Below are positions 52,531 to 64,000 of a stretch of DNA of 64,000 nucleotides, in pieces. This DNA comes from Hymenolepis diminuta. Taxonomy: Eukaryota > Platyhelminthes > Cestoda > Cyclophyllidea > Hymenolepididae. The notes beneath the pieces were generated by a model, which worked only from the letters and a program-made list of their open reading frames with translations, did no database searches and had not been told where the DNA came from. The translations under genes and the position numbers were made by a program. The number at the start of each line of letters is the position of its first letter. Position 1 is the stretch's first letter. Location of the stretch: positions 257,514 to 321,513 of the forward strand of contig CAADRB010000043.1 in assembly GCA_900708905.1 (NCBI GenBank), written 5' to 3'.

Positions 52531-55500
52531 CTTTATTATTAAACAGACACAAAGGACAACAAAGTACAGGCACATCATTTCCTTTGAATCTATTTTTTTC
52601 TTCCAGCAGCACTTAATTTTTTATCTAGATCGTACATTTACATTTTAGGTTGCACAGGATTTGTCACGTGTTTATTTTTCATATTTTTCCCTAAAATTAT
52701 TCAAAAGCAGCACAAATGTAATGATTATACGAGTCTATTTTTACGCCACATAACTCAAATCCTACAAAAATAATTTATTATTTTGGGAAATTTTTATCTC
52801 GCACGCAACCAGACCTTATTTTTTATATTCATGACATAGTTACTATGATTATTTATCGACATCATTTATTTTTAAAGCCTCTGTTTTACTGAATTCAGTA
52901 GTTACTTAATTGTGCATTAATATAATGTCATATATTAAAACGAATCCCTTTCAATTTGCATTCCAATGAATATCAATCGATAATCTTTGTCACATTGTTA
53001 TTACTTAAAATAAATGTTTAACATTTTCATTCAAATTTGAATATTTATCTATCAGTACCAATAGCTTCTCTAATAAAGCATTTAATTTTGGGAATTTAAT
53101 TAAGAGAAAGCAGTAAAGGTGGAGTAGAAATGTAATTTTAAGCAAGTAGGATAACTTTGGAGGTTGTGTAGTAGTTGTGTGTAGTAGTAAACTTCGTGCA
53201 AATGTAAGATCTGCCTTATCTGAAGTTGGGGCGATTTCGGTTGGCATGTTGTAAATTACTTTGAAATATTCACTATGCTTCTAAATTTTAATGGAATTTG
53301 AAATATTGATTCATTTTAGTTAAATAACGAGGTTATTTATCAGTTGATTATATTTAGTGATTAGTTCTGCCATTTCGGTACACCTGCCTCTCCGATTCGC
53401 ATCGTGCAGCTGGATGTGACTAACTTTCGCATTTTAGCCTGATAACCTTAGTAGAGCTCACTTCTTCTCAATGCAAATATTATTTATTTATCTACTAAAT
53501 TTAAACACTTAAGTGGCTTTTTTAAGGACGATGTATAAGTTAAATTGCCTTTCATTAATGGATACCTACAGCATAACTTAAATCAGTAATGCAAAATATT
53601 TGTTACCTATCTATTTCAATACTATGTCTAACTAATTTTTCTGTTATTCCTTTTTAAAAATAATTATCATTTAAGATTTAAAATGGTGAATATTTAATAC
53701 TGTAACTTCCTGCTTCTGTTATTTCCCAATTGATTTTTGTAATCGACGTGACTTACGAAAAATGTAAATATATACGCCAAGATATCAAGTGCTCGGGAAT
53801 AATTTACTATCTGGAGTGTACAGCGCTGTCAAATACAAATATTCAACTGACTTAATGCAAAAACTTGCAGAAAATTATGGAAATATAATAAACATCGACA
53901 TTTTCATTTAGAGGTAACATCATGTTTCAAACGATAAGAATTATATACTTTATTCCCTTACGCAAAGGCAGTAATATCAGAAATAAATAATAAAAATAAT
54001 AATAATATTTCTTATTATTTTGTCGATTGGGTGGATTAATAAGGTATTTACCAAAATTTGCCCATAGGGTATTAAGCCCCTCCTGTTTATCTAGACCCCT
54101 ACTGTACAAAATGCATTTATGTCCCCGTGGTGCGACTTAGAAGCAAATAGTAAAGTGTGCTAGAAGGGCTTGGTTTGTTTAGACTGGGATATTTTATTTT
54201 AGGGGAAATATTCCTGCTTTTTGCTTTAGAGCCCTAAAATAAGTAAAATATTATTGCCAAAAGCTGAGGATGAAAAACTGATAATTTATTAAGAAGTTAT
54301 TATAATTTTAAAGAGATAATCTTTCTCTTGTTGATAAAATTTTTCTATATTACGGGACCTACCTTCAGTGGTTTAATGATTAAAATAATTTTAATATGGG
54401 TGTATGCCTGTAAAATATAAGCTTGGTTTAAATGCGATTGTTTGCGGCTTCCTTCAATCCAAATATCGTTTTGTGTTTTATTATTGTTGTTCATTGCAAT
54501 GCAATTTTTTCATTTTCCTTTATCTAGAGGTTGTATAAAATCACACCAAAAGCAGAAAAGTCAGATAGAAAATGAAAATGAATTTTGAATAACAGTACAT
54601 AATAAAAATAGGAAGTCAAGATTCTCGCATTTCTTGATTTCCGTTGTCCTGGATTATTCAAATCCCATAAAAGCTTTCATTCACAATGAAATATTAAGAT
54701 GTTTCGAAGCCCAACGTTCATAATATGTTTTCTGGGTTTCTCAATGTGCTCACGTCCATAATAATCAGTCCTTGTTCGTTAGTTGATTTAACTGAATGAT
54801 TGGTCATGTCACCCGGATTCATTTTTAAATACTTACAGATTTGAGCAGGCAAAAATAGCACTTTCAAAATAGTTTTAAGCGCAAGAGAGTTCATTAGATT
54901 TTTCCGAAGGTGAGCTCAAATAATATTAACTGCGTATATTCCAATTTTTTAACCAGAGTTTTAATGAAAGCTTTTCAAACTATGTTACTGACATTTCCGA
55001 CTTTAAGGAAAAAAATTAAATTTCATATTTTTAAATAAAGCATTTTGCGCATTTGCGTGGACGTAAATTATTGAAACATAATGATAATATGTCAGTGTGA
55101 AAACAATCATAAATTGGCTTTTTATGCTTGCGTACTTTTTAGATGAAAGCGTTGATTTAAACAAAAAAACAAATGATTCACTCTAATTTTCCTTAAGCTT
55201 TTCAAAATTTTAAAGAAAAAAGGAATTAACTAACATTTGTAGGCACTTAAATAATATTAAAATTTGATCGTCTAGAGGTCAAATCTTGCGGAATCCTTAC
55301 AAAAAGTAAATATTTTTCACATACTTTCATTTACGCATTTCACAAGTAATTGTGAATAAATAGTATATAAACTCTAAAGCTAGTGGTAATAAAAAAACAG
55401 CTGTTTTGCAAAGCGGTTCTTAAAATAATGTAAATATCACAGCAGTTTACAAAGTCCACAGTTTATATTGAATTATTATTGCAATATTGGTGACCTCACT

Positions 55501-58282
55501 TCAAAAATATATATTCGCACTAATCTAATCAGGAATATACCATAAAGATTAGTCTTCATTGAAGTTTTATTGGAAAAATGAAATTGAAAAAAATACTTTT
55601 TAAAGACATTGAGATTAAAATTGTCATATTTTACAAGTTTTTTTAAAAATGTTTCATACGATACCATTAAATGGAAACCTAAATACACCTAGATCAAAAG
55701 CGCTTTTAGACATCAATCTTGTATACAATGAAAGTTTTTTATAAATTCCATTAGTTTAGAAAGTTCTATCAAGAATATGATCTTGACAACAAATGCATGA
55801 CCTTTAATAAGACAATTGAATCGGGTTGTGAAATATAGAGATCTTAGTTCTCAAATCGATGGTTTCTGTGTTGTCCAAGGTTCTAATGGCGAAGCTTTGT
55901 TCATAACGCCTTCATGACATAGGGATTGGGGTAGATTTGTAAATACTGATTATCAGGTGTGATGGTTTCAATTAGCTTCATCACAAGCCAGTCTACTGTT
56001 GTGTAATAGAAGATTTACATCCTAATTTATCCCATCTTTGGATTTATAGAACTACTATTTAGGATAAGCTGCGATTAATAATAGCTACATTTTGTCTTTT
56101 AATAATGAAGAAACCAACTGAATGATACGCGCTTACAAAACAGAACTCGGCTATGTTCATCAATTAGTCTCTTCGTTTCTCGATTAGCTTAATCATTCAA
56201 AACTTATAATCCATGCGTTAATATGCATAGTTAAGTATTTTAGACACAATAACTAGCATTGTGAAAGAAAAATTAAAGATTTTCTACATTGATTCGAATC
56301 ATGAAAAAAATTAAACTTCTAAGATCGAAAGTCTAATTAGATTTCATGTAAATTAGTGCAAACATTGCACATTTTATAACCAACTATTTCAGGTTTAACG
56401 TTATACTATTTCAAATGTTTATAGCTTAAAATATTGGCGTTATACAGAACATAATAAAATAAGTTTCAGAGCACATTCTGCAGGTGTCCATGTGGCTTGC
56501 TGTTTAGAGTTCTCAGCCTTCGAAAGTCTCATGCATACAAAATGTTAATAATTAGCACACGGGGATGAAAGATATTCTGCAGACTTTTAAATTAACGAAT
56601 CCCATTCAAAAACTTTTTGATCACATTTAATCAGTGCGGTAGGCTATCCACATCAGTAAATATGCATTGATGTCGTGACGTCTGATTTTGTCAAATATGC
56701 CCCTCTACCATGGCGCCATGTGGACCAAAAAGAAATCACAATTATATCGCAAAATATGATTTATTAAAGTGAATTTCCAAAATTTTTATAATTAAGACTT
56801 GTAGAGTAGTAATCTAAAATGGGAAAAGTTTGATAAAATAGCAAAATATTAAAATGCTACTACATGAAGAAGTATACTTAGATATACTTGAATAATAGTT
56901 ATTATCACAAGAAAATACTTCTAATGTTGCTTTTTTAAATTAAATGTGATAACTTTACCCGGAAGGATATTTATGCTTGTTAGTTTTATAAAATCAACAA
57001 ATTTATTAAGCTTCAGTTCATCTAATGGAGGTATAAGAATTTACTGAATTTCGTGAGCTATTATTTGACTTAAGTTTTATATATTTATTGGATCTGCTAC
57101 ACTGGCCCATTTGCACCATTAATATTTACCTGCTTTCGAATCTATTACACCCTTTCGATTTTTCATCGGCCTGTGTAACAAAAAGTGCATTAATTTGATT
57201 AATTTAAAGTTCGTCCCTGATTCTATACTATGTGCAAGATTATAGAGGCTAAAATTACAAGAATTTTATTTAAAATAAAGTAATTAATATAACACACAGG
57301 TATTTTAATAAATTTAAAGCATGCGTTAGTAATCTGAAATTACTTGTATTTAGTATCCTGATTCCGTGTGCTGTTTATAACATTCACTGTATTTATATAC
57401 CAAGTTAAACGCCAAGCGGAAATATTTGCAGTAAAATAAGCTGCTATGGTTTTGGTTGATTTCCTGAACTAGGGAACCTGACTTGATAATCGTCTTCTCA
57501 CTCGAAGCTTAATTCGTAGTTATATATTCTAAGGGCATATTTTACTTGAAATTTGAAATAACATTACATTTTTACTTATTCGAAATCTACTTGATAATAT
57601 TACCTTGGAGGTGAATTTAAGAATGTCTTTAACCGCAAATAGATTTTATAATTTAGTTCTATCTAAACAATTGTGGTCATTGCTTATCTAGTGCGTTTCT
57701 ACTTTCTTTCAGGCAGAAAACTTTATTTGTTCTTTGCCGTTTACTTTGCTCATTGGTTAATATCCACTCACCTCAGGCTCATAGGTTAACATTAAGTGAA
57801 GGTAATTGCGAATTCCGGTTAGCAAGATAAGCGATGAAGTGCGAGCTTATCGGTGAAGCATATTTGATATTTCCATATGTCCCAATGAACTTGTGTGAGC
57901 AAACCAAAACTGAGAGAAGAGCGCTTGGTTTCCAAAAGTCAATCTAATTAGAGATCACGAACGGATTTTTCGGTTAATACTAGTCAAAATAGTGAAAATA
58001 TACATGTTCGCAAAGTCGTCACTAGGAAAACTTGTTTCTTTTTTCAAAAAGTAATCAACGAACTTTAGATGAAATGGTAGGCAATCGGTATTGACTATTA
58101 CCTTACATCCATTATCACTTTAACTGTCATAATATCCGAAATAGATTTTTGGCGAATTATTGAAAACTCATCTGAACGTCAATTATTTGGACGGAATTAT
58201 ATTAATTTCATTAAAATTACCGTAAATTTAAATTTAACTTGTTTTGCAGTTTTAATTAAGGAGAATAAACATTTGGAGAACT
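52531..58282. other. Gene-free AT-rich stretch
   Basis: No gene or repeat copy recognised. At 56490-56520 a TGTGGCTTGCTGTTTAGAG block followed by CCTTCGAAAG resembles part of a tRNA but has no plausible fold or B box. It is noted only as a possible SINE relic. Confidence 0.5.
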
Positions 58283-58590
58283 GCTATAACGTAACCAACT
58301 AGGAGTTCGGATAGTAATCTAGCAGAGCCAANNNNNNNNNNNNNNNNNNNNNNNNNNNNNNNNNNNNNNNNNNNNNNNNNNNNNNNNNNNNNNNNNNNNN
58401 NNNNNNNNNNNNNNNNNNNNNNNNNNNNNNNNNNNNNNCATAGAAGAAATATTGGGAGCGGGGGAAAATAATTATCATTTCTTCTAACAAGAACAATCTG
58501 CATAGGTGTTTTACTGTTGGTTCTACACACCCTGGTGACAGTAAAAATTGTTTTTATTTGAACTTTTTGCTGCATATTTTTTTCTCCTGA
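58283..58590 (+). pseudogene. Partial upstream copy of the E2-like pseudogene, interrupted by a gap
   Basis: Two anchors repeat those of the downstream copy: GCTATAAC-TAACCAACTAGG at 58283 (again at 58621) and CATAGAAGAA-ATTGGGAGC at 58439 (again at 58822). After an extra A near 58462 the readable product runs IIISSN...NLHRCFTVGS...CFYLN. This matches the spacing of the E2 stretch around the Gly-Pro-x-x-Thr-Pro-Tyr loop to within one residue, though most residues differ. Nucleotide similarity to the second copy stops at about 58488. The sequence is not translatable as a whole. The E2 identity rests on the shared anchor and this weak alignment. Confidence 0.45.
58332..58438. other. Assembly gap (107 N)
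   Basis: A run of undetermined bases inside the first of two near-duplicate units. The spacing of the duplicate anchors (156 bases here, 201 in the second copy) suggests that, if the copies are colinear, the true gap is nearer 150 bases. Confidence 0.99.
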
Positions 58591-58774
58591 CGGAATCTAT
58601 CAAGGGATTAGTAACAAAGTGCTATAACATAACCAACTAGGAGTTCTGGTAGTAATCTCTCAGAGATAACAATCTAAAAAAGGCAGATCACAGGACACGT
58701 TACAGTCAACACAAGTGTATTGGCGAAACTCCCCTCAATCACTATCGGCTTAAATAAATAAGTACAATTATTAA

Positions 58775-59340
58775 GTGTCTTTTATCAGCGGGGAAATAAA
58801 GAAAGAAATTACGCTTTTATTCATAGAAGAAACATTGGGAGCGGGGGAAATAATTATCATTTTTTCTAACACAAATAGAATTAGTTTCTACATTATTTTG
58901 GTTGGAGCAAGCCTCACACGAATGACCAACCTTTCGTGTAGATATCATCATTCCAGATAACTGCCCCTTTGTTCCACCTGTTGTAAGATATCAAATAAAA
59001 TATACATCTTAGAGTTAAATTTATCACCAAGATATCTCATCCTAACGTTGATTTGGATGGAAACATTGGGATCAAGGTTCTTAAGAAACGCTGGGAACGT
59101 CGTTTTACTATACGGTTTTGTAAGACCTCCATTACTGAACCGGAGTTTTGTAATGGTTATGAATTCCGTTTTTCTAATGCTAAAGACGCCTTTAAATGGC
59201 GTCTGAAAAAATTTAGAGTCCTTATTTTGGAAAAAACCGACATAAGGATATGTAACGGAGAGGAAAGGTTAATCAAATCAGTGACTCCCACTCATACATC
59301 TTGTTTACTCACCTTTAATTTTGATTTCCAAGAAATATGA
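58775..59340 (+). pseudogene. Ubiquitin-conjugating enzyme E2 relic (UBE2K/E2-25K-like)
   Basis: Working E2 enzymes carry ubiquitin on a cysteine thioester and pass it to targets with an E3. Frame one (58793-58927) reads EIKKEITLLFIEE onward to ILVGASLTRM. The 37 residues from its first Glu to the Gly match the spacing from UBE2K's RIKRE to its AGP exactly. A 5-base deletion then shifts frame. At 58929-58982 TFRVDIIIPDN and PFVPPV follow, the E2 core strand and PPxV motif. A 31-base insert (58983-59013) interrupts. Then VKFITKISHPNV (59014-59049) and GNIGIKVLKKRW (59059-59094) align with the HPN box and the active-site segment GxICLDILKxxW. The catalytic Cys is Gly (GGG at 59068-59070). Beyond 59115 similarity fades, and the UBA domain of UBE2K is not seen. 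The deletion, the insert and the missing Cys argue for a dead copy. Confidence 0.8.
58780..58788 (+). promoter_or_regulatory. Acceptor-like site before the E2 relic
   Basis: TTTTATCAG ends at 58788, directly before the reading frame GGG GAA ATA AAG that begins the E2 similarity. It resembles a 3' splice site and would make 58789 the start of an old internal exon. This would suggest the relic arose by genomic duplication rather than retroposition. No upstream exon was found. Confidence 0.3.
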
Positions 59341-59362
59341 TGGCTAATTATACATGGCTTTT

Positions 59363-59368
59363 AATAAA
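59363..59368 (+). promoter_or_regulatory. AATAAA polyadenylation-type hexamer after the E2 relic
   Basis: AATAAA lies 23 bases past the TGA that closes the frame through the 3' part of the E2 relic. It may be a leftover poly(A) signal, but the hexamer is frequent by chance in such DNA. Confidence 0.25.
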
Positions 59369-62300
59369 TGTTTGTTTTTAACAATAGCATCGCACATTTA
59401 CTTTCACTTTAAGAATTCTTTAAACAAACTGTAATGTTTAACGGGCACCAACAGGGGAGTGATTAAAAGCAACTGCCTTAGTTTTGAGTAGTAGAATAGC
59501 GTCAATGAGACTCCATCCCCCCACCTTCCCCTTGAGAAACTGGAGTTCACAATTCTCGATAGTAGCCTGATTTAATGTGTGGTTGGTCATTCAAATCACA
59601 GAGTGTGCACAAATTAGCGTTAAACCCGTGACCTCTAACTTGGTCGACACAGTACATTAAATGCACATTTATGTTCAAGCATAATGAAGACTATAGTTTT
59701 GAGATCAATGTATTTAAATTTTTCAACCCGAGATTGATATCTCCTGTTTTGCTGTAAATAGTTTCATATCTTCAGATACTTGAAAGTCTACAGTATTGTT
59801 TAAAAGAACTCCAAACATATGACTTTCCAAATGTGAAGGAAAATAATAAGAAAATCACTGCAAAAGAACAGAACATAGTTTTCATTTCAATAAAATTTTT
59901 ACGCTTTCGTTAATTCGTGGTTGACTGAGAAGAAAGATAATCTGAAATGGATATAATGTATATAATATATATATTTATAATATAGTAAAACGCATTATCA
60001 ATCTTTCTTCCTGTTTTCTTTTTCAAATTGACCTTGGAATATCCATAATTCGAATTTTATATGAAGCATCTTTTAATTAATTTCAAATGGAAATATATGT
60101 AATATCTCGGAAATCTCGATCCTGTTATAACTTAGGATAAGTTTATGAAAAGCTGAAAAGCAGCTCATATTTTATTCTGTAAAAAAGACTTTTTTCTCTT
60201 TTGATAAACTCTAGCGAGCGCAGTATATAACCACTGGACTCTGTAGAGTAAATCTTAGGATTATTACTAGACAGGGATGAGATTTCAACTTCGCATCAAG
60301 CTGATTTTAATTATATATCATAAATTATCTGGAATGGCATGATTAATCACCGAAATTATAAGCTCTAGACGCCGTAGACACGATTTCGCTCAGAAAATTA
60401 GGGTTCAAATAATGAATTCTTAACCTCTGTCTGATATTAATTAGCGTTTACGTGCTTTTACCTCTAACGGTTACATTTCCTTTATTTCTTAAAAGTCTTT
60501 TTTTAAATGCAATGTAATTTTAAGTTCGCGCAGTAAAATTTACTTGATTTTACCTCATTTGTCCTGATTTTAGCCCTACCATCGACGTATAAATCACCAT
60601 TTGTTCTTTATTTTGTAAAACATATAAATTAAAACAAACGAAAAACAGTTCGCTTTCTGTTGTAACCTGCTCTTCTCTGTAGGATACCGTAACCGACTCT
60701 TAGATTCCCTAAGACATTGCACTAGTTACAAACACGTCCCGACAACACCACAATACAGAACCACTATATCAACACAAGACACACGTTTTCGTATCGATAG
60801 GCCGATTTATATTATGTCTATTTACAACCGTAATGTAAATAAATTCGTTCCAATAAAGGGAAATTAAAAGAAGCGGTAATTAAAAGGTAGAAATTAAAGA
60901 ATCTTACATATAAGAATTATTTTAGGAAAATATTATTTTCTTATATGTAACACTTTCCCTTTCCATACTGTCCTAAAGAGGGAAAATTGTATGAATAAAT
61001 TTAAATTCTTCTTTTCAATTATACTATTTGTGTGCATTTTACTTTATTCTAGTGGAGCTTGAACTCGACCCAATGTCATCAAAGCAAATTCATTGTATAT
61101 AATAATGTCCTTTAACATATCTTTCACATACTTTAAAACTTTCTATTTCCTTATTCATTAAAAAACACAAAGCAACCTGTCGAATTTAGACTAAGCCGAG
61201 TAGATCCACTAGAACGTTGGGTGTATGCAAGCGTTATGTATCATCCATATGCGTTATTGACCGTTGTTTATGATTCTTATTTAGAGTTTGAGCCCAATTA
61301 CTGTCGCAAAATAGTCTAATAATATATTTGATCTTCCTATATTTTTATTGTTAGCAACGCATTTAGATTCTTTCATCTGCTAGTTTATTTGTCATTTCTC
61401 AATAATAACAATTCATCCATTCAAACCAGAAATTTAAATTGATTTAATGCAACTGACGTGCAAATAATACTGAAGAAGTATTCATCTAAATTGAATATCC
61501 GTAGATGCTTTAATCATCTTATTTTCACATGTTAAATAAATTTTTTACACTAAAACATTAATTTTAATAACAGTGAGTTGAATTTGTAGGAAAAGTCATT
61601 CGCCAACATATGAGCGTAATTTTTAATTACTTTAATTTTAAATAATATAATATTACTTACGTTATTCTGAAGTAAATTCTAAATAAATACTGAAATATCT
61701 ATCTACATGTAAGTCTTATTCACATTTAAATATATGCATTAATATTAACCTTACAAAGAGTTCGCAACTATTAGCTTAAGAATGCACGTTTGCATTTCAA
61801 CTGGAAAAGAAACAAAAGTGTGAGAACTAATGATCTAATAATTCGGCCGAAGAAATAGGAATAATATAGTAATACCGACTAATAAATACATTGGGTAAAT
61901 TCTTAATGTATAATATAGAAAAATAATAATGAGTAAATGTCTCACAAGCAAATACAAACTAATGGTTTCGTGAGTCTAAAGATGGGAGTAACTCATTACA
62001 TAAATTTTTGACTTGGTCAATTGCTATACCGTCAGAAGAATTCAAACTGAACGAGATTCAGGGAAAGAAAGTGAATGAAAACTTTTGTTCTTTAAACCAA
62101 CACCTAATAATATTGTACTCACTGTGTTAATAAGCAGGTAGGATTTCACAAAATCTCAATGAATAAGGGACAAAGGGTCAGTAAAAACCTAAGAGAAGCC
62201 AGATATAAATTATGATTCCATGGCTGAAATTCCCAAATTTGTCATTCTCATATCCTTGTTAAATATTGTGTTGAAGGCTTTCATTTTGAAATGGTGTCTT

Positions 62301-62419
62301 TGATTCTATTGAACTCACGTCATTCTATCCATATTGCCAGATAATTACTAAATTAGTTATTTATCAGACTAACAGATAACGCAAAACTGTCAATTCTATT
62401 TGAACTACCTTAAATTGGC
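59369..62419. other. Gene-free AT-rich stretch
   Basis: No gene recognised. It includes a clean AT-rich inverted repeat at 60904-60950 and a CT-containing patch at 59500-59650 with no partner in the window. Confidence 0.5.
60904..60950. repeat. Inverted repeat, 13-base perfect arms
   Basis: TTACATATAAGAA (60904-60916) and TTCTTATATGTAA (60938-60950) are exact reverse complements around a 21-base loop. The loop itself contains ATTTT and AAAAT arms. The arms are almost entirely A and T, so stability is modest. I see no sign that it is a microRNA precursor or a transposon end. Confidence 0.6.
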
Positions 62420-62660
62420 TTCTGTCACAACCTCTTTTCTATCCACCCTGCTCTGACGCTTATCCTTCGCCCTCCATATTCCTTTTTCTTCCTACTACTT
62501 CCTCTTTCCTTCCCCTCTCATTCCTTTAGGCATGTCCAATACACCTATGGTCCAACATATTTATTGGTCTTTTCAATTACGAAAAAACTGCTGTTTCTTA
62601 CTAGCCCTTAGGGAGATCCTAAGCTGACATAATTTAGTAGTCTTTCACAGCCTTTTGTTT
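62420..62660 (+). repeat. Dispersed repeat family B copy
   Basis: GACGCTTATCCTTCG leads into a pyrimidine-rich run ending in CTCTCATTCCT. After an insertion, an AACTGCTGTT block and GGGAGATCCTAA follow (about 62590-62624). These match the GCTGCTGTTACGC and GGAAGATCCCTAA series of the 48.1 kb copy in order. Confidence 0.5.
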
Positions 62661-63769
62661 AAATGAATTAGGAGTATTAGATTTCACTCAAGATGCACCA
62701 AGACTGTGCTTTCACATAGTAATTAAAATAATTTATTCATAAAAGCTTTTAAACTTAAATGGGGTCTCAAAAATACTCAAAATTTCCTATAAAATTTTAT
62801 GTTTTAATGGTGCTAAGAATTAATGATCTATTTAAAAATCAAATTCCTCTTTAATCTATCGTAAATCTTTTATAATACAATCTCTTCTTAGATATTTTCC
62901 CTATCTTTTGATACTTTCGTATGAAAAATTTTTCAGATTATGTCTTAATATTGCCTTGTAGATGTTAAGCCAATCTGTGTCAAAACTGTCCACCCAATAT
63001 ATTTCAGCTAATAATTGACAGAATTAATATATTATTTATAACATGCCAACATCAATCATTAGAAGCCCATTTTGTTGACCAATAATCAACTACCAAGGGA
63101 CAGTCGGTCAGTTACAACTTCATTTCAATTTTCCTGGCAATAAGAGCATTTTATTCTGTAAAGCAAAAACTTGCCTTAATTTGCTCTTTATGCTAATAAA
63201 AAGCAGCTCTTATTTCCATCATATTCAATCAAATTTAAAACATCTGAGTTTGCTACACATCTTGAAAATCTTTCTTAAAAAGGAACTAAGTAGTATTACC
63301 GAACACATTTAAAAGCTGATGAAGTTAATTACAGAAAACATTTTTGATAGAACTAAAATGAGGTTGTTTACCCAGTTAAGAATTTCATTTGAAATGCTTT
63401 TAGTAATGAGGTTGAGGATGTATTCAGGAGACTACCTGCTAGCCAACAAAGTAGCTCTATTTCCATTTGAAGCTACTATAAAAGATAGATCAGGCCTGGC
63501 TGAAAATACCCACATAAAACTAATAATTTACCTAATACCAGCAGAAAATAACGGTCTTTAACGAGTGTGAAGAACATGAGTTGGGTTTGACAAATGTGTA
63601 TTTGACAATCGGAAACGAGGGAGAGGAGGAAGGAAATAGGAGTAGAAAAAGGGATTGATGGAAAGAGGAAGGTGTCAGTACCAAAGGATGAAAAACCAGT
63701 GAACCAATTTTGTTTTCTTTTTTCACTGACGAGGAATTAATAAGTAAGGCAACACAAACAGACCCTTCA
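62661..63769. other. Gene-free stretch with a purine-rich patch
   Basis: A plus-strand frame of 80 codons (63319-63561) is unrecognised. Bases 63600-63680 are purine-rich; their reverse complement has the same pyrimidine-run character as family B, so this may be an inverted B fragment facing the copy at the window end. That is not secure. Confidence 0.4.
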
Positions 63770-64000
63770 GGTCTATAAATCTGTAATGCTTACGCACTCT
63801 GACTCATAGGTCTGCATTTTCACTCTATTCAAATCCTAACCCTGATCTAACTGTCAATAGTTCATCAAAATCCGTTAACCGTCTCATCGTACCTCATTTC
63901 GCCTGTTCCTGACAATCTGGATTCTTCTCGCTCAATAATGATGCTTCCCCTTCCCTCTCAGTTCTTCCTTCTATTTCTTCCTCCTTTTCCTTCCCATTCA
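63770..64000 (+). repeat. Dispersed repeat family B, 5' part, cut by the window end
   Basis: GCACTCTGACTCATAGGTCTG, TCCGTTAACCGTC, CAATCTGGATTCTTCTCGCTC, GATGCTTCCCC and a pyrimidine run align in order with 48125-48310. The copy runs off the window, so its 3' half is not visible. Confidence 0.6.

Noticed and set aside
63319..63561. Plus-strand frame of 80 codons
   Set aside because: Unrecognised product with no splice or poly(A) context; considered chance.
1..64000. CRISPR arrays, operons, ribosome-binding sites and prokaryotic mobile elements
   Set aside because: Nothing of the kind is present. The split GPCR, sparse coding and Tc1/mariner relic point to a eukaryotic nuclear genome.

Overview
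The window reads as AT-rich, gene-poor eukaryotic nuclear DNA with long introns and many decayed repeats. No bacterial or organellar layout is visible. The style fits an invertebrate such as a flatworm (tapeworm or fluke): one very divergent rhodopsin-like receptor split by a long intron, Tc1/mariner relics, and an intron-like insert of about 30 bases in a pseudogene. The organism call is an inference and not secure. Two assembly gaps are present (36473-36927 and 58332-58438).

The only gene that looks intact is a class A G-protein-coupled receptor on the minus strand. Its first coding exon (28860-29409, transmembrane segments 1-4) and last exon (12998-13578, segments 5-7 and tail) flank an intron of 15,281 bases. 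The splice sites agree in phase and give a 376-residue protein with several signature residues replaced.

The most unexpected locus is at 58.3-59.4 kb. It is a degenerate ubiquitin-conjugating enzyme (E2) of the UBE2K/E2-25K type on the plus strand. It keeps recognisable core motifs, but the catalytic cysteine position is glycine. It also has a 5-base deletion and a 31-base intron-like insert. A second, partial E2-like copy lies just upstream, across the smaller gap, so the locus looks like a decayed tandem duplication.

Layout: 0-12.8 kb is repeat-rich (a broken Tc1/mariner transposase at 5.3-6.4 kb and copies of three dispersed repeat families, here named A, B and C); 12.8-29.4 kb is the receptor gene; 29.4-46.9 kb has no gene or repeat that I can recognise; 46.9-52.5 kb is again repeat-rich (copies of A, B and C); 52.5-58.2 kb is featureless; 58.3-59.4 kb is the E2 relic; 59.4-64 kb is mostly featureless and ends with two copies of family B. 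Families A, B and C were found by eye from aligned stretches shared between distant places in the window, so their boundaries are approximate. C and B lie in the same order at two loci and may be parts of one element. There are no operons, CRISPR arrays or convincing RNA genes.
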